Positions 11,460 through 21,569 of a stretch of DNA of 64,000 nucleotides are shown here, piece by piece. The stretch spans positions 67,088,926-67,152,925 of the forward strand of contig CM075942.1 of assembly GCA_038030265.1 (NCBI GenBank), given 5' to 3'. The DNA is from Corythucha ciliata. Taxonomy: Eukaryota; Arthropoda; Insecta; Hemiptera; Tingidae. The notes under the pieces were generated by a model, which saw only the letters and a list, made by a program, of their open reading frames with translations, was not told the origin of the DNA and made no database searches. The position numbers and the translations under genes are program-made. Within the stretch, counting starts at the first letter, position 1. Every line of letters begins with the position of its first letter.

Positions 11460-12827
11460 ACGGGCAGCCACTCAAAGAATCATCATCGCGCACTGGTGCC
11501 AACTTAACCGGCTCTCCTTAGCACCTCAAAAAACTAAGATGCTATTCTGGCGCGCCTATGTATTCGCTCTCGAGGCTTCCGGCTCTTCGACAATCGGGAC
11601 GTTACACCCTTTTCGACAGCCGTCAAATACCTCGGCGTCCACCTCACATCGCGCTTTAAATCCGGTCTGCACATTGACGCTCTACGCCCCAGAGTTCAGA
11701 AACTGTTAGCCCGACTTCGTGGTCTCGCCGGTCGTCAGTGGGGCGTCTCGTTCCATTCACGGCTCCTCAATCCCCCTATCAATCTATCTTTCTGGCTATC
11801 GTCCGCTGTGGAGCTCCGGTCTGGTGGTGGCTGACAGACTTTACAGCGTGATGCGCTGCTCCGCTTGCGCCCCGCATATAACACTATCTCTCACCTCGCG
11901 ATCCAGATCATTTGTGGTGTGCCCCCTATCGATCTGGACCTTAACCTCGTCGTTCTTCGTCAATTTTTTCAAGACCGGCCAACTCGCGGTATATGATGGT
12001 CCCCTGTCTGAGCTTCGCGATCGACTCGTCGACCTCCCCAATCCCGCCATGTTGGATACTCTTCTCGAGTCCTCCCTCCTGGACCAGAGGCAACAGCGCT
12101 GAGACGCAGACACCACACTGCGCGGCATGGCCACCACCTGCTGCCCTCCGTCCGCACTCTCAAAGAGAATTTGAAGTCGAGAAAGAAAGCTCACTCCCAC
12201 TAAAAATTGTTTTATTATTTCGTGACCGTGGTTTCAGCTTAACGCCATCTTCAAAACTAATCAATCCAACAAAAACACGACAAACAATCAAACAATTAAA
12301 AGTTTACAGACGGTCGACAACTTAAAACTAGAGAAACGAGCGTAACAACGTGTATTTATAACTTACCGAGCCAACGAAAAAACGACAACTGACAAGATAC
12401 CGACTAGAATTAAATTGCCAATGAGCGCTCCCCCCTCTCCCCACTACCAGTACATAAGCTCAAGGCCGAACGTTGACAGGGGCCGAGATCGAACGATTTA
12501 ATTTGGTTCAAACCCGGCCTAATAATTCATTATTCACTGCTCTCAAAGAGATGTCGTGGTGGAGTCCCTCCTTCGCAGTAACTCAATTGGTTTCCGGCCA
12601 TGGCGCTTTCAACTTTCGGCTTCACTTCTTTCGGCCACGAGAATTCCCTCTCTGCCCTTGTGGGGTCCCCGTCGAGGAAACTGCCGCTCACGTACTATGT
12701 GACTGCTCATTATATGCGGATGCTCGCTCCTCATTTTCCATCCCGAGCAGAGACACCTGGACACTCTGCTGCGGATCTCCTTTAGAGGTGGCCAGTACCT
12801 AGACCTTTTTGCAGGCCTTTACCTGGC
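11460..12827 (+). mobile_element. R1-like LINE 3' half, + strand
   Basis: Plus-strand pieces in shifting frames give 'RLSLAPQKTKM', 'VKYLGVHL' and 'LAYNTISHLAIQIICGVPP' (11500-11940), the thumb region of R1-type reverse transcriptase. A clear frame at 12473-12802 follows with 'LVSGHGAFNFRLHFF', the zinc-finger-like cysteine cluster 'CPCGVPVEETAAHVLCDC' and, in another frame, 'QYLDLFAGLYLA' near the C-terminus. The 5' part is missing. It is interrupted by a Penelope-like insert at about 12171-12470. It lies tail to tail with a second R1-like element on the minus strand. Confidence 0.75.
12171..12470 (-). mobile_element. Insertion inside the R1-like LINE, possibly a Penelope-like element end
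   Basis: About 300 bases of AT-rich non-LINE sequence split the R1-like coding region between the thumb region and the cysteine cluster. On the minus strand, 12221-12257 reads TTGAAGA, a short stem-loop, GAAAC, then GGTC, which resembles the small hammerhead ribozymes in the terminal repeats of Penelope-like retroelements. The first core base is T where a hammerhead needs C, so it looks inactive. Family assignment is inference from this motif only; a solo LTR of another kind is the alternative. Confidence 0.4.
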
Positions 12828-12999
12828 CTGTACCCCATCTTTGGCCCGGATACCGCAACAGAGTCGGTCCCATCGCTCAGCTCAACCCGTTAGCCACGGC
12901 TGCTGGCCAGCCAGCCGCGCCCGAGAGAGACCACGCGGAGGTAGGTCTTTTGAGCTGAGGATGCTGGCTTCCGCCATGGACCGAAACCGGACAGGGAAG
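12828..12999. repeat. 172-bp repeated segment, copy A
   Basis: Starts CTGTACCCCATCTTTGGCCC. It recurs with roughly 80% identity at 14158-14330 and almost unchanged at 63023-63194. Copies A and B flank the minus-strand R1-like coding fragment in direct orientation; A and C each precede an R1-like coding end. Confidence 0.8.
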
Positions 13000-13032
13000 A
13001 GAACCCTGCCCGGGTTTCCCGAGTAGGGAACC

Positions 13033-14157
13033 CTACTCAAGCATGGCCGGTCCCAGCCCTCTTCGCTCTAGCCAGGAGCGGGAGAAGGCCAGGAGGCGGC
13101 CATACGCCCGCCGGTCTCGGACAAGAGCCGAGTCTTCCGGTGGGCCTCCACTCCCCCATGTCGCCCGCCGCAGATCCCCGTGGAGGCTGCAGCGACGAAG
13201 CACATGGTCGGCGGTCTCCTCCTCGACACCACAAGGGCATGTTGGAGAGTCCCGCCGCCGGAAGAACCACAACTTGGCGTTAAACGAGCCGTGTCTAGTC
13301 AGGATTTGCATGGCAGCGTGCTCAAGGGTGAACCACTTGGCCGCTGCCAGTCTCGTCCGAACGTCGGGCACGAACCCGAATGTACGCCTACCCGTTGAAC
13401 TGTAAGTCCAACGCGCCTGCCAAGCCCCAACGATTAGGTCGTCAAGGAGGCGGAGGCCCCATGCGGCCCTCCACTCCTCGGCCAAGAGACCGAGGCGCTC
13501 AGCCCAATCTTCACGGCACCGTACCCAGTCCAAGTTTCCCTGAACCAGGCGCCGCCCGTGAACCCATGCGTCGAGCAGGAGGTCCGCAGGAGGTATCCCC
13601 GCCAGCACCTGAAGCGCGTCGGAACTGACAGTCCGGTACGCCATGGTCACCCTTACCAAGGCCTGCCGCTGCAAGCTGAGGACCTTCGCCCTCTGAGCTT
13701 TCGTGGGCCGGTGCCACCACCACGTTGCACCGTACAGCAGGGTAGGTACGAATACCGCTCTGAAGTAACGAGCTCGGCAGTGGAAGTTCGTGCCCCATAC
13801 GTTTCCCCCCACCGACCTAAAGAGGGCAAAGGTCCTCTCTAGCTTCCCCGCAACCGCCTCTAGCTGCGGGGTCGCTGTCCTCCCCGGGTTAATCTCGACC
13901 CCTAGGTAGCGGCCCTGCCGTTCCCCCACAAGGCGTGATCCCCGATAGCGCACCACCAGGGGGCTACCCTGCGAGAGACGACCCCGCATTAGGACCATTT
14001 GGGTCTTCGGCACAGCGAGAGCCAGTTTGACCACCCCGCACCATTCGTCCACGACCCGCAACAGCCGATCGATCTCCCGACCGGCCTCGTCCCGGGAGCG
14101 CGCCGCGACAACAACCGCAAGGTCATCCACGTACGCCACTCCCTCGAAACCCTCCCC
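13033..14157 (-). pseudogene. R1-like reverse transcriptase C-terminal half (ORF2)
   Basis: An uninterrupted frame of about 370 codons. It begins at the RT catalytic box (GVAYVDDLAVVV), then shows 'GRYLGVEINPG', 'VPTLLYGATWWW', 'AYRTVSSDALQVLAGIPPAD' (thumb and linker typical of R1/TRAS/SART LINEs), and a C-terminal cysteine-histidine cluster 'CPCGVEEETADHVLRRC'. It would be the polymerase part of target-primed reverse transcription. The endonuclease, fingers and palm blocks before YVDD are absent, because unrelated sequence starts at 14158, so it is non-autonomous despite the open frame. Confidence 0.85.
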
Positions 14158-14330
14158 CTGTACCCCATCTTTGGCCCGGCCACCCCAGCAGAGTCGGTCC
14201 CATCACCCAGCTCGACCCGTTAGCCGTGACTGGTGGCCAGCCAGTCACTCCCGAGAGCCACCACGTGGAGGTGGTTCTTTCAGAGCTGAGGATGCTGGAT
14301 TGCACCATGGACCTAAACCGGGCAGGGAAG
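14158..14330. repeat. 172-bp repeated segment, copy B
   Basis: A diverged direct copy of 12828-12999. It begins exactly where the minus-strand R1-like coding frame is cut off, so it marks the truncation point. Confidence 0.75.
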
Positions 14331-14423
14331 GACGCCTGGACACTGTCTTCCCGTCAGGACGGCCGCCACCTCAACCTCTTTGCTCAAGCCTGGGCCAATC
14401 GACATCGCCACCTTGAGACCTGA
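14226..14423 (+). pseudogene. R1-like LINE C-terminal remnant, + strand
   Basis: A short plus-strand frame ending 'RQDGRHLNLFAQAWANRHRH' before a stop. It resembles 'GGQYLDLFAGLYLA', the end of the plus-strand LINE near 12800, so it is probably another C-terminal piece of the same R1-like group. It overlaps the 172-bp repeat copy B. The region 14424-14596 is pyrimidine-rich and non-coding. Confidence 0.45.
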
Positions 14424-14596
14424 GTTCCTCCGACCAGCGCTGCTACTGCCTCTCCTACTGTCGACTCTAGCGACTCTGAGGAAGAGAGCCAGCCCTCTCT
14501 CCCCTCGCACCCCTTCTTTCTTTTTTCCTCCTCCCCTCTCGACCCACGGCCGATCATTGTTGGACGAAGCTGGATTGAAACCCCTAGTTCCCAGGG

Positions 14597-14720
14597 TGAC
14601 GTGACTAATACTATTCGCTTTCACTCCAGATCCTCCCTCCCCTACACATGTGTTTTTTTAACATCCGTATTCATTCAATTAAGTTGAATAAAGCCTACTA
14701 ACAGGTCTCAAATTCTATCA
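14597..14720 (+). repeat. Gypsy 5' LTR
   Basis: 124 bp, TGACGTGACTAATACTATTC at the start and TATCA at the end, containing AATAAAG near its 3' part. About 95% identical to 21570-21693. Confidence 0.9.
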
Positions 14721-14758
14721 ATTTATTCAACTTAATTAAATTATATTATTAGTCTGCA

Positions 14759-15259
14759 ATGGACCGTCTACTTAGACCTGAAAAATTCTGCGGTGATCCA
14801 AGTTCACCGAATGGTTGCCAAGAATGGATCCACTGGCTAAAAACTTTTGAAAATTTCGTGACTTCAGCTGGTGCTTCGGACGAACAGAAGCTCCAACTTC
14901 TCGTTAATTATGTAGCACCGCAGATATACGAATTCATTAGCTGCTTTAATTCGTATGGTACCGCGATTACGACACTAAGAAATCTATTCGAAAAGAAACC
15001 TAATGAAATTTTTGCTCGACATCAACTCTCAACTCGTCGACAGAAAACTGATGAGACAGTAGATCAATACTTGCAGAATCTACAAGTATTAAGCCGTCGA
15101 TGTAGTTTCAAGGCTGTCACAGCAGAACAGAACCGTAACGACTTTATTAGGGACTCTTTCATCAGCGGTTTGAATTCACAAAGTATGAGGCAAAGACACT
15201 CGCAGAAAAATATTCAGCATCGTACCTCTACCACAATTCATCGTCCGTCCCTACTCTAA
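14759..15259 (+). pseudogene. Gypsy Gag (capsid part)
   Basis: The frame opens 'MDRLLRPEKFCGD' and contains 'WIHWLKTFENFV', 'LLVNYVAPQIYEFI' and 'DETVDQYLQNLQ', matching the retrotransposon Gag capsid fold of Gypsy elements related to arthropod Mag/K02A2.6-like families. It forms the particle that packages element RNA. It ends early near 15259; the nucleocapsid part continues in another frame from 15307, so a frameshift separates them. Confidence 0.8.
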
Positions 15260-15306
15260 ACTCAATTTCTACGAACGACAACGAAAATCTCGAAGAAAGT
15301 CCCGCC

Positions 15307-16545
15307 ATGGCTGCAGTAAAGAAACTCGAAAAATGCTATTTCTGTGGATTCGATCGTCATCTCAGAACCAAGTGTCCAGCTCGAAACGCGTTGTGTGGCA
15401 ATTGCGGGAAAAAGGGACACTACAAAGCTGTATGCAGATCACCATCGTCTAATAATAAGAACGTGTCTTCATTACTTGCATCGATGAGTCCGAAGAGCCT
15501 GTCAAAATCTGTTACGAAAATCGAAGTGAATGGAAAACCAACTTCAGCTCTGATCGACAGTGGAAGTTCGGAAAGTTTTATCGACGACTCATTTGTTAAA
15601 CGATACAAGTTCAAAATATACCCCTCCTCAGGCGAAGTTACCATGGCGTCCCTCTCGTTTTCCACGAAAATCAATGGATATTGTATCGTTTCCTTGAAAA
15701 TTCAAGACAAACTGTACGCAAATTTCAAAATCACTGTCCTCCCTCGTCTTTGTTCCGATGTCATCCTAGGGCATGATCTACTCCGTCTCCACTCAGCGTT
15801 AAGAATCAAATTCGGAGGTGACTCGGACGAGCTGATGATTTGCTCTCTCGCTGCCGCAAAAGTGGACCCTGTGCCCTTGTTCACTCATCCAACACCAGAC
15901 TGCTACCCAATTTCTATAAAATCTCGTTCCTACTCAGCTGATGACCAAGCCTTCATCAAACAGGAAGTCGAGCGTCTCGTAAAAGAAGGCGTTATAGAGG
16001 AATCAAATTCACCGTGGAGAGCACAGGTTCTCGTGTCGACCAACGGGAGTAGAAAAAAAAGAATGGTCATTGATTACTCTCGTACGATAAACAAATTCAC
16101 TCTTCTTGATGCCTATCCGTTGCCGAAAATTGAAGAAATAATAAACAAAGTTTCGAAGTATGACGTGTTTAGCACAATAGACCTGAGGAGTGCCTACCAC
16201 CAAATTCCTATTTAGGATGAAGACAAAATTTACACAGCTTTCGAGGCAGATGGTCGTCTTTGGCATTTCCGCCGAATTCCTTTCGGCGTGACCAATGGCG
16301 TAGCTGCGTTCCAGAGAACGATTAACAACATAATAAACAAAGAAAACATCCAGGACACGTTCGCCTATCTTGATGATGTGACAGTATGTGGAAGAACACA
16401 AGAGGAACATGATAAGAATCTGAAAGATTTCCTAGCAGTCACTACAAAATACGGGCTTACTATAAAACGAGGAAAAATGCTCCTTTTCTCAGAGAAATAT
16501 CAACCTACTCGGATTCAACATTTCAAACAGACAAGTTCGACCTGA
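15307..16545 (+). pseudogene. Gypsy nucleocapsid-protease-RT polyprotein, broken
   Basis: Two zinc knuckles (CYFCGFDRHLRTKC and CGNCGKKGHYKAVC) are followed by an aspartic protease with 'ALIDSGSSESFI' and 'VILGHDLL', then RT from 'VKEGVIEESNSPWRAQVL' through 'FSTIDLRSAYHQIPI'. A TAG stop at 16213-16215 interrupts there. RT resumes in the same frame with 'FRRIPFGVTNG' and the catalytic 'FAYLDDVTVC' near 16363-16390, then shifts frame at about 16505. The remaining RT thumb and most of RNase H are missing. Confidence 0.9.
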
Positions 16546-16699
16546 TCCTGATCGCCTCAAACCTTTACTTGAATTAAGTCCCCCTAGCGATTCAAAATCT
16601 CTCCGTCGGACAGTCGGTATGTTCGCTCACTACGCGCGATGGATCCCTCAATTCTCTAAAAAAAATCGTTTCCTTACTGATTGCAAAATATTCCCCATG

Positions 16700-16870
16700 A
16701 ATTCTGATGCGCTCATTATTAATCTAATATTGGCGTACAAATATTGAATCAACACTTAAACAACATTAGTTATATAATATTTATTCTTCATTGGTCAATC
16801 AATAAGGCATAAATATTTTTTTTGCATTGACAATATTTTTTCAATGGTCCAATATTGGACAAACATTTAA
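16700..16870. other. AT-rich insert within Gypsy pol
   Basis: About 170 bases of very AT-rich sequence with repeated AATATT words interrupt Gypsy between RT and the end of RNase H. Related words sit near both ends (TAATATTGG and CAATATTGGAC). A small MITE is possible but no clean terminal inverted repeat was established. Confidence 0.35.
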
Positions 16871-16889
16871 AAAACATTTCCTGGTTTAT

Positions 16890-17277
16890 TGGGTTATAAC
16901 TACGACATTGTTTATCGCCCTGGCAATGAGAATTACGTCGCAGACGCTTTATCAAGAATTTGTTCGTCTGCCATTGGCAACACAACAAAATTGAAGGAAC
17001 TGCACAGAGCTCTCTGTCATCCCGGCGTCACCAGAATGACTCACTGGACGCGAAGTAACAATTTACCCTTCTCGTTAGGGGAAATTCGTTCAGTAACGTC
17101 CTCGTGTCCAGTGTGCGCAGAAGTTAAACTCCGGGACGCTCTACATTCAATTCGTTCTCTTTTGTGCACTTCAACGAATACTACTCCCCATGAGCGCATG
17201 TTCTCGTATGCCAGGCGTTCTCCAAATGGCCAGTCTCTACCGTCGTGGCTAAACAGACCAGGCCCTGTCCTCATTCG
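16890..17277 (+). pseudogene. Gypsy RNase H end and integrase zinc-binding remnant
   Basis: Reads 'YNYDIVYRPGNENYVADALS' (end of RNase H) and then the integrase HHCC part: 'LHRALCHPGVTRMTHW' and 'VTSSCPVCAEVK'. Directly after this the protein jumps to 'ALHSIRSLLCTSTNTTPHER', which belongs to the end of the integrase core, so the catalytic D-D-E region is deleted. The frame ends at the left Copia LTR. Confidence 0.85.
17171..17277 (+). repeat. 107-bp direct repeat, left copy, abutting Copia
   Basis: Gypsy integrase sequence (encoding TPHERMFSYARRSPNGQS) immediately before the left Copia LTR. The same 107 bases, with two differences, occur at 21091-21197 immediately after the right LTR. Confidence 0.9.
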
Positions 17278-17474
17278 TATTGAATTTATTCTCACAATTT
17301 TGTAACACGCGCGGTAACTGTTCTTTTCGTTTCCACGGTAACGTTTTTGTTGTGTACTGGGGTCTCCGATTATAAAAAAAGCACTCCTCTCGTTTTTGTT
17401 CCGTCGATTTAAAATAAAGTTCTTTCCATTAAATAAAATACATGTTTTTCGCGTTCTAAAGACAAAAATCAAAA
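17278..17474 (+). repeat. Copia left LTR
   Basis: About 197 bp from TATTGAATTTATTCTCAC to AAAAATCAAAA, with a TATAAAA box-like word near 17374 and AATAAAG near 17416. It differs from the right LTR by one A in an A-run and one substitution. Confidence 0.88.
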
Positions 17475-17616
17475 GCTTATGGGTTCAAATCGCTTAAACT
17501 GCGCTATTCGGGGCCAGTTTTAGTGTTTTCATCGCGCGGACACCAAAAGTGGCGTTTTCGCTTTTCCCTTTCAAGTGATTAGTGTGCGAGTGCATTTCAT
17601 CACTTTTCCATCGGTC

Positions 17617-18182
17617 ATGGAATTCGTCAAGGGAATAAAACCGCTAAAAGGAGCCGAGGATTGGCCTCAATGGAGAGACAAAGTAATGGACGTGCTGGAG
17701 TACTTCAACGCGATCGACATAATTGAAGGTAAATCTACCAAGCCTACCCTTACAGAAACTCCGACGAAAGCTGAAAAAGAACAACTAGAATCTTGGATAA
17801 AACGCTCGGCCCAAGCTAAAATAGTTTTATCTCAATGCGTCAGCGACGAGCTTCACGAACGAATTTCGGGTCGTCTTTCTGCGAAGGAGGCTTGGGAAAT
17901 TTTAACAAATGAATTTGATAATAAAGCTGAAAGACCAGCTTTTTCGTCAGTGCCACGATTTTTTTAGTGTCGAATGGTCTGAAAGCGAAGACGCTCCATC
18001 AGTTTAAAGCTCGTATTAAAAATCAGCATCGCGATTTTTTTGCTGGTTTGAAGACACGTAAAATAGAAAGCGTTGAACGTCTTCTTGAGCTTCTCTTCGT
18101 CTCGAAAATCCTTCATATTCTACCTAGAAACCTTCAAATCGAGCTACCTATTAATGAAGGCAAACAACGACAAAACGATTGA
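17617..18182 (+). pseudogene. Copia Gag, frameshifted
   Basis: From the ATG at 17617 the frame reads 'MEFVKGIKPLKGAEDWPQW' and later 'RSAQAKIVLSQCVSDEL' and 'SAKEAWEILTNEF', the UBN2-type Gag of Copia elements. It ends at 17967 after a frameshift. Gag continues in another frame as 'LKAKTLHQFKARIKNQ' up to about 18180. It would form the element's particle. Confidence 0.8.
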
Positions 18183-19794
18183 TGATCTCTCATCCGCGCT
18201 CATTCATTCAACGTCAAACGCGTCAGGCGAAGTTTTAGAGGTACGCAGCGGTAACAAGGGTAAGTTTGTTCGGAAAACAAACAAGCCTCATTTTACGGAC
18301 TGCAATAAATTTGAAAAATCTACGAACGTCGGAAACAAACCGGTTGACGTTATTTGCAAATACTGCAACGTGAAAGGTCATTGGCTAAAGCAATGCGATC
18401 GCTGGAAAGCCGATGGTCAACCACCGTACCCCGCTCGTGCTTGTGGAACCGGAACAAGTAAATATACGTCTCCAACAGTCAATAAAACCGAAACGAAAAC
18501 GGCATTAATATCTGTCAGTAGTGACGTTTTGACAGTATCTACGAATGATCACTGGTGGGTTGACAACGGTGCAACTAAGCACATTACCCACAATTTCAAT
18601 TGGTTCAAAAATTATGAGCCATTCTCTGGAGATTTTGTTGTAACCGCGGCAAACAACAAGAAATTGAAAGCATTCGGCAGCGGAACTATCGAAGCGACAA
18701 ACTTTTCAAACGGTAAATTGAAAAATTGGACACTCAACGACGTGTGGTATGTTCCCGAAATTTCTCGGAATCTTTTCTCCGTTCTGGCAGCGCACGATCG
18801 AAATCCTACAAGTAAATTCGAATCGGATCCTTGTGAATGTAAATTCATCGTCGATGGAAAGGTTGTTTTCACCGGAACTAGACAACAGCACGGAACGCTG
18901 TATCGAGCATCATTTCATCCGGTTCAACCTGAAGAACCGTGTGTTAATCAAGTCGAAGGTACCGATACCTTGCAATTGTACCATGAGCGATTGGGACACC
19001 TGGACAAACAACATATTCGAGCCAAGCTGCAATCTGAGCTGGGTATCGCGGTCAAACCTAGCAAAGAACTCTGTGGTCCTTGTCAATTCGAAAAGGCACA
19101 CCGGCTGCCATTTGGTACCAGGGTTCGAACGACGAAACCAGGAGAGCTGATGTCAGGTGACGTCTGCGGTCCTTTCGATAAATCATTCAACGGGCGCAGG
19201 TATTTGATCGTGATCAAAGACCATTTTTCACATTTTCGTTTTTGTTTCGTCGTGCGGGAAAAATCGGCAGTGAAAGAAGCCATTCGAGAAGCTTTAACAA
19301 AGGCTCGAACACTTGGCCATCAGGTGAAGGAATTCCTTTCTGACAACGGAGGAGAATTTGACAACGAACAAGTTCGAGCCGTACTTCGTGAATTTGGGGT
19401 AACGCAACGACTAACGGCCCCATATACTCCTCAGCAGAATGGAGCGGTCGAAAGGGAGAATCGAACCATTGTCAAAATGGCTCGAACGTTCAAATACTCG
19501 AACTCGGAAGTCAAGTTTCCCACCGCCACCATCTGGGCAGAACTCGTGACTACTGCTGGCTACATCCTAAATCGAATAGGAAAGTCATCGGTCGAGAGCA
19601 AAAGTCCTCACGAAATTTGGTTTGGTAAAAAACCACGAATAAAACCCTTGAGAATTGTAAGTTCCAAGTGCTACGTCCATATTCCTGCGCAGAAGAGAAG
19701 AAAAATGGATTCAAAAGCTGTAGTCGGATATCTCGTTGGGTATGACGGCGAAGAACGCTACCGGATATATACGTTCCTGAAAAACGAGATGTAA
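18183..19794 (+). pseudogene. Copia nucleocapsid-protease-integrase, 3' part of pol lost
   Basis: A long frame (open from 18073). A zinc knuckle CKYCNVKGHWLKQC lies near 18355-18396; the protease site reads WWVDNGATKHIT where Copia proteases usually have D-S-G. The GAG-pre-integrase motif follows with 'YHERLGHLDKQHIRAKL' and 'CGPCQFEKAH'. The integrase catalytic triad is visible: Asp in 'MSGDVCGPF', Asp in 'FLSDNGGEF', Glu in 'QNGAVERENRT'. The frame ends at 19794, before RT. Confidence 0.88.
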
Positions 19795-20080
19795 TATTGT
19801 CCCGAGACGTCATTTTTAACGAAAAAATTGGTGACTGTGACGAGCGCGTCTCCTTGCCTTTTGAAGATGAGGAAACAGTCATTCAAAAAGAAGATGAAAC
19901 CGATCGTTAAAAATTAACAGAAACAACAACCGAAGACGTTCCATTAGAATCATCTTCGTCGTCAGAAGATGAGGACGATCCTGCTTCAGGCATCATAACG
20001 ATATCGCGGAAACGTGAAAAACCCCGTTATTTAAATGATTACGTCACGATAGCCGAAGCATTTATTGTAGAAGAAACTCG

Positions 20081-20326
20081 ATGGTTCGAGATGACTTTAT
20101 GGTTCGACTCAAATTCAAGCAAAGTCAAGAGGATCCATGCGTTTATATCCGTCGGCAAAATTCGTGCAAGGTCATCGTCGCATTATACGTGGATGATGGT
20201 CTCGTCATTTCAACATCCAAACAGGAAATGAGAGTTTTTGTCCAAGAACTTCGTACAAAGTTCAAAATCGTCGTTAAAGAACTGTCATACTTCCTTGGAC
20301 TTGAAATATCGCAAACTTTGGATTGA
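20081..20326 (+). pseudogene. Copia RT fragment with YVDD
   Basis: Contains 'QEDPCVYIRR', 'VIVALYVDDGLVI' (catalytic box) and 'LSYFLGLEI'. Only the C-terminal half of RT remains; the fingers and palm before it are deleted. Confidence 0.8.
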
Positions 20327-20366
20327 AACTGGTATATCGCTGTAAGCCAGAAAATCGTCTGCTCGG

Positions 20367-20834
20367 TTGTTACAGCGACGCCGACTTTGCTGGATGCCAA
20401 TCCACCTACCGATCTACACAACTGGTGCGGTAATAACTTACGCGGATGCAGCCATAAGTTGGTTCAGTCAGCGTCAACGTCTAGTCGCTGATTCCACTTG
20501 TGAAGCCGAATTGGTTGCTGCGAATGCTGCATCAAAAGAAGTCATTTGGATTTCGAGACTTCTGAATGAGCTAATTGGTCTAACATCGGTGCCAGTTCTG
20601 CTTGTCGACAACCAGGCAGCAAAACGTCTCTCGGAAAATCCGGAATTCCATTCAAGATCGAAGCACATTTTAAGAAAACATTTCTTCATTCGTGACCGTA
20701 TCAAAGCCAAAATGTTGGAAGTATCACATATCGAGTCGGAATCTCAATTAGCAGATTTACTCTCGAAACCTATGCCTTACGCTAGGCTGTCGTATTTGCG
20801 TCAAAAGTTGGGGCTTACTACTGGTCAATTTTAA
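20367..20834 (+). pseudogene. Copia RNase H
   Basis: Shows 'ISWFSQRQRLVADSTCEAEL', 'VIWISRLLNEL', 'VDNQAAKRLSENPEFHSR' and 'SKHILRKHFFIRDRI', the conserved RNase H tail of Copia pol, followed by a stop shortly before the right LTR. The block from RT (YFLGLEI) to here is shortened. Confidence 0.85.
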
Positions 20835-20894
20835 ATTTTTTTGTACGTTTTTCCCCGCGTTTTTCATTCCCAAAATTACTCGAATAAGGGAAAG

Positions 20895-21090
20895 TATTGA
20901 ATTTATTCTCACAATTTTGTAACACGCGCGGTAACTGTTCTTTTCGTTTCCACGGTAACGTTTTTGTTGTGTACTGGGGTCTCCGATTATAAAAAAGCAC
21001 TCCTCTCGTTTTTGTTCCGTCGATTAAAAATAAAGTTCTTTCCATTAAATAAAATACATGTTTTTCGCGTTCTAAAGACAAAAATCAAAA
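20895..21090 (+). repeat. Copia right LTR
   Basis: About 196 bp, matching 17278-17474 except for two positions. It is directly followed by the right copy of the 107-bp repeat. Confidence 0.88.
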
Positions 21091-21558
21091 TCAACGAACA
21101 CTACTCCCCATGAGCGCATGTTCTCGTATGCCAGGCGTTCTCCAAATGGCCAGTCTCTACCGTCGTGGCTAAACAGACCAGGCCCTGTCCTTATTCGAAG
21201 TTTTAATCGGGATAACAAATACCAACCGACAGTGGAAAGAGTCGAACTTTTGGAAAGTAACCCTCATTACGCGCATATAAAATTCCCTAGCGGACGAGAG
21301 ACGACAATTTCTACTCGCCATTTGGCTCCATTCGGAGAACCCGATCCAACTAAAGAAGATTTTCATCCCGATCCCTCGATAGACTACCCGAGCATTAGTA
21401 GTAACCGAGAAAATTTCACCGAACCCTCTTCAAGTGTAGAAGCACAACCTACTCTCCCACCGGAAGATCGTAGTAATTCGCCTCCACGCCCGCCATTAAG
21501 ACGATCTGAACGGACAAGGAAACTTCCGTCAAGACTGGACGATTTCGCTCTTTACTAA
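21091..21558 (+). pseudogene. Gypsy integrase C-terminal part; first 107 bp duplicate 17171-17277
   Basis: From 21118 the frame encodes the Gypsy integrase end: 'TPHERMF'-type sequence, 'PSWLNRPGPVLIR', 'VERVELLESNPHYAHIKFPS' and 'HLAPFGEPD', then a proline- and serine-rich tail 'RRSERTRKLPSRLDDFALY' before the stop. It is followed by a purine tract GTGGGGAAGAA and the right LTR. Confidence 0.85.
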
Positions 21559-21569
21559 GTGGGGAAGAA

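Larger units (their letters stand above)
12828..14157 (-). mobile_element. R1-like LINE 3' fragment, - strand
   Basis: Minus-strand, GC-rich element, 5'-truncated just upstream of the catalytic YVDD box. It consists of one open frame (13033-14157) and a tail at 12828-13032. A paralogous copy starts at 62966 and runs off the right edge, sharing tail and coding sequence. GC content is clearly higher than the AT-rich surroundings. Confidence 0.85.
17278..21090 (+). mobile_element. Copia LTR retrotransposon nested in Gypsy, internally deleted
   Basis: Near-identical LTRs of about 196 bp (17278-17474 and 20895-21090, two visible differences) enclose gag, zinc knuckle, protease, integrase, a short RT piece and RNase H. 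A purine-rich tract (AATAAGGGAAAG) precedes the right LTR. Most of RT is deleted around 19900-20080, and frameshifts occur in gag and at several pol positions, so it could move only with help from another copy. Instead of a 5-bp target duplication it is bordered by a 107-bp direct repeat of host Gypsy sequence. Confidence 0.9.

Noticed and set aside
12473..12802. Small host zinc-finger gene
   Set aside because: The cysteine-histidine cluster 'CPCG...ET..HVL..C' is the standard C-terminal motif of R1-like LINE ORF2, and the flanking RT thumb supports that.
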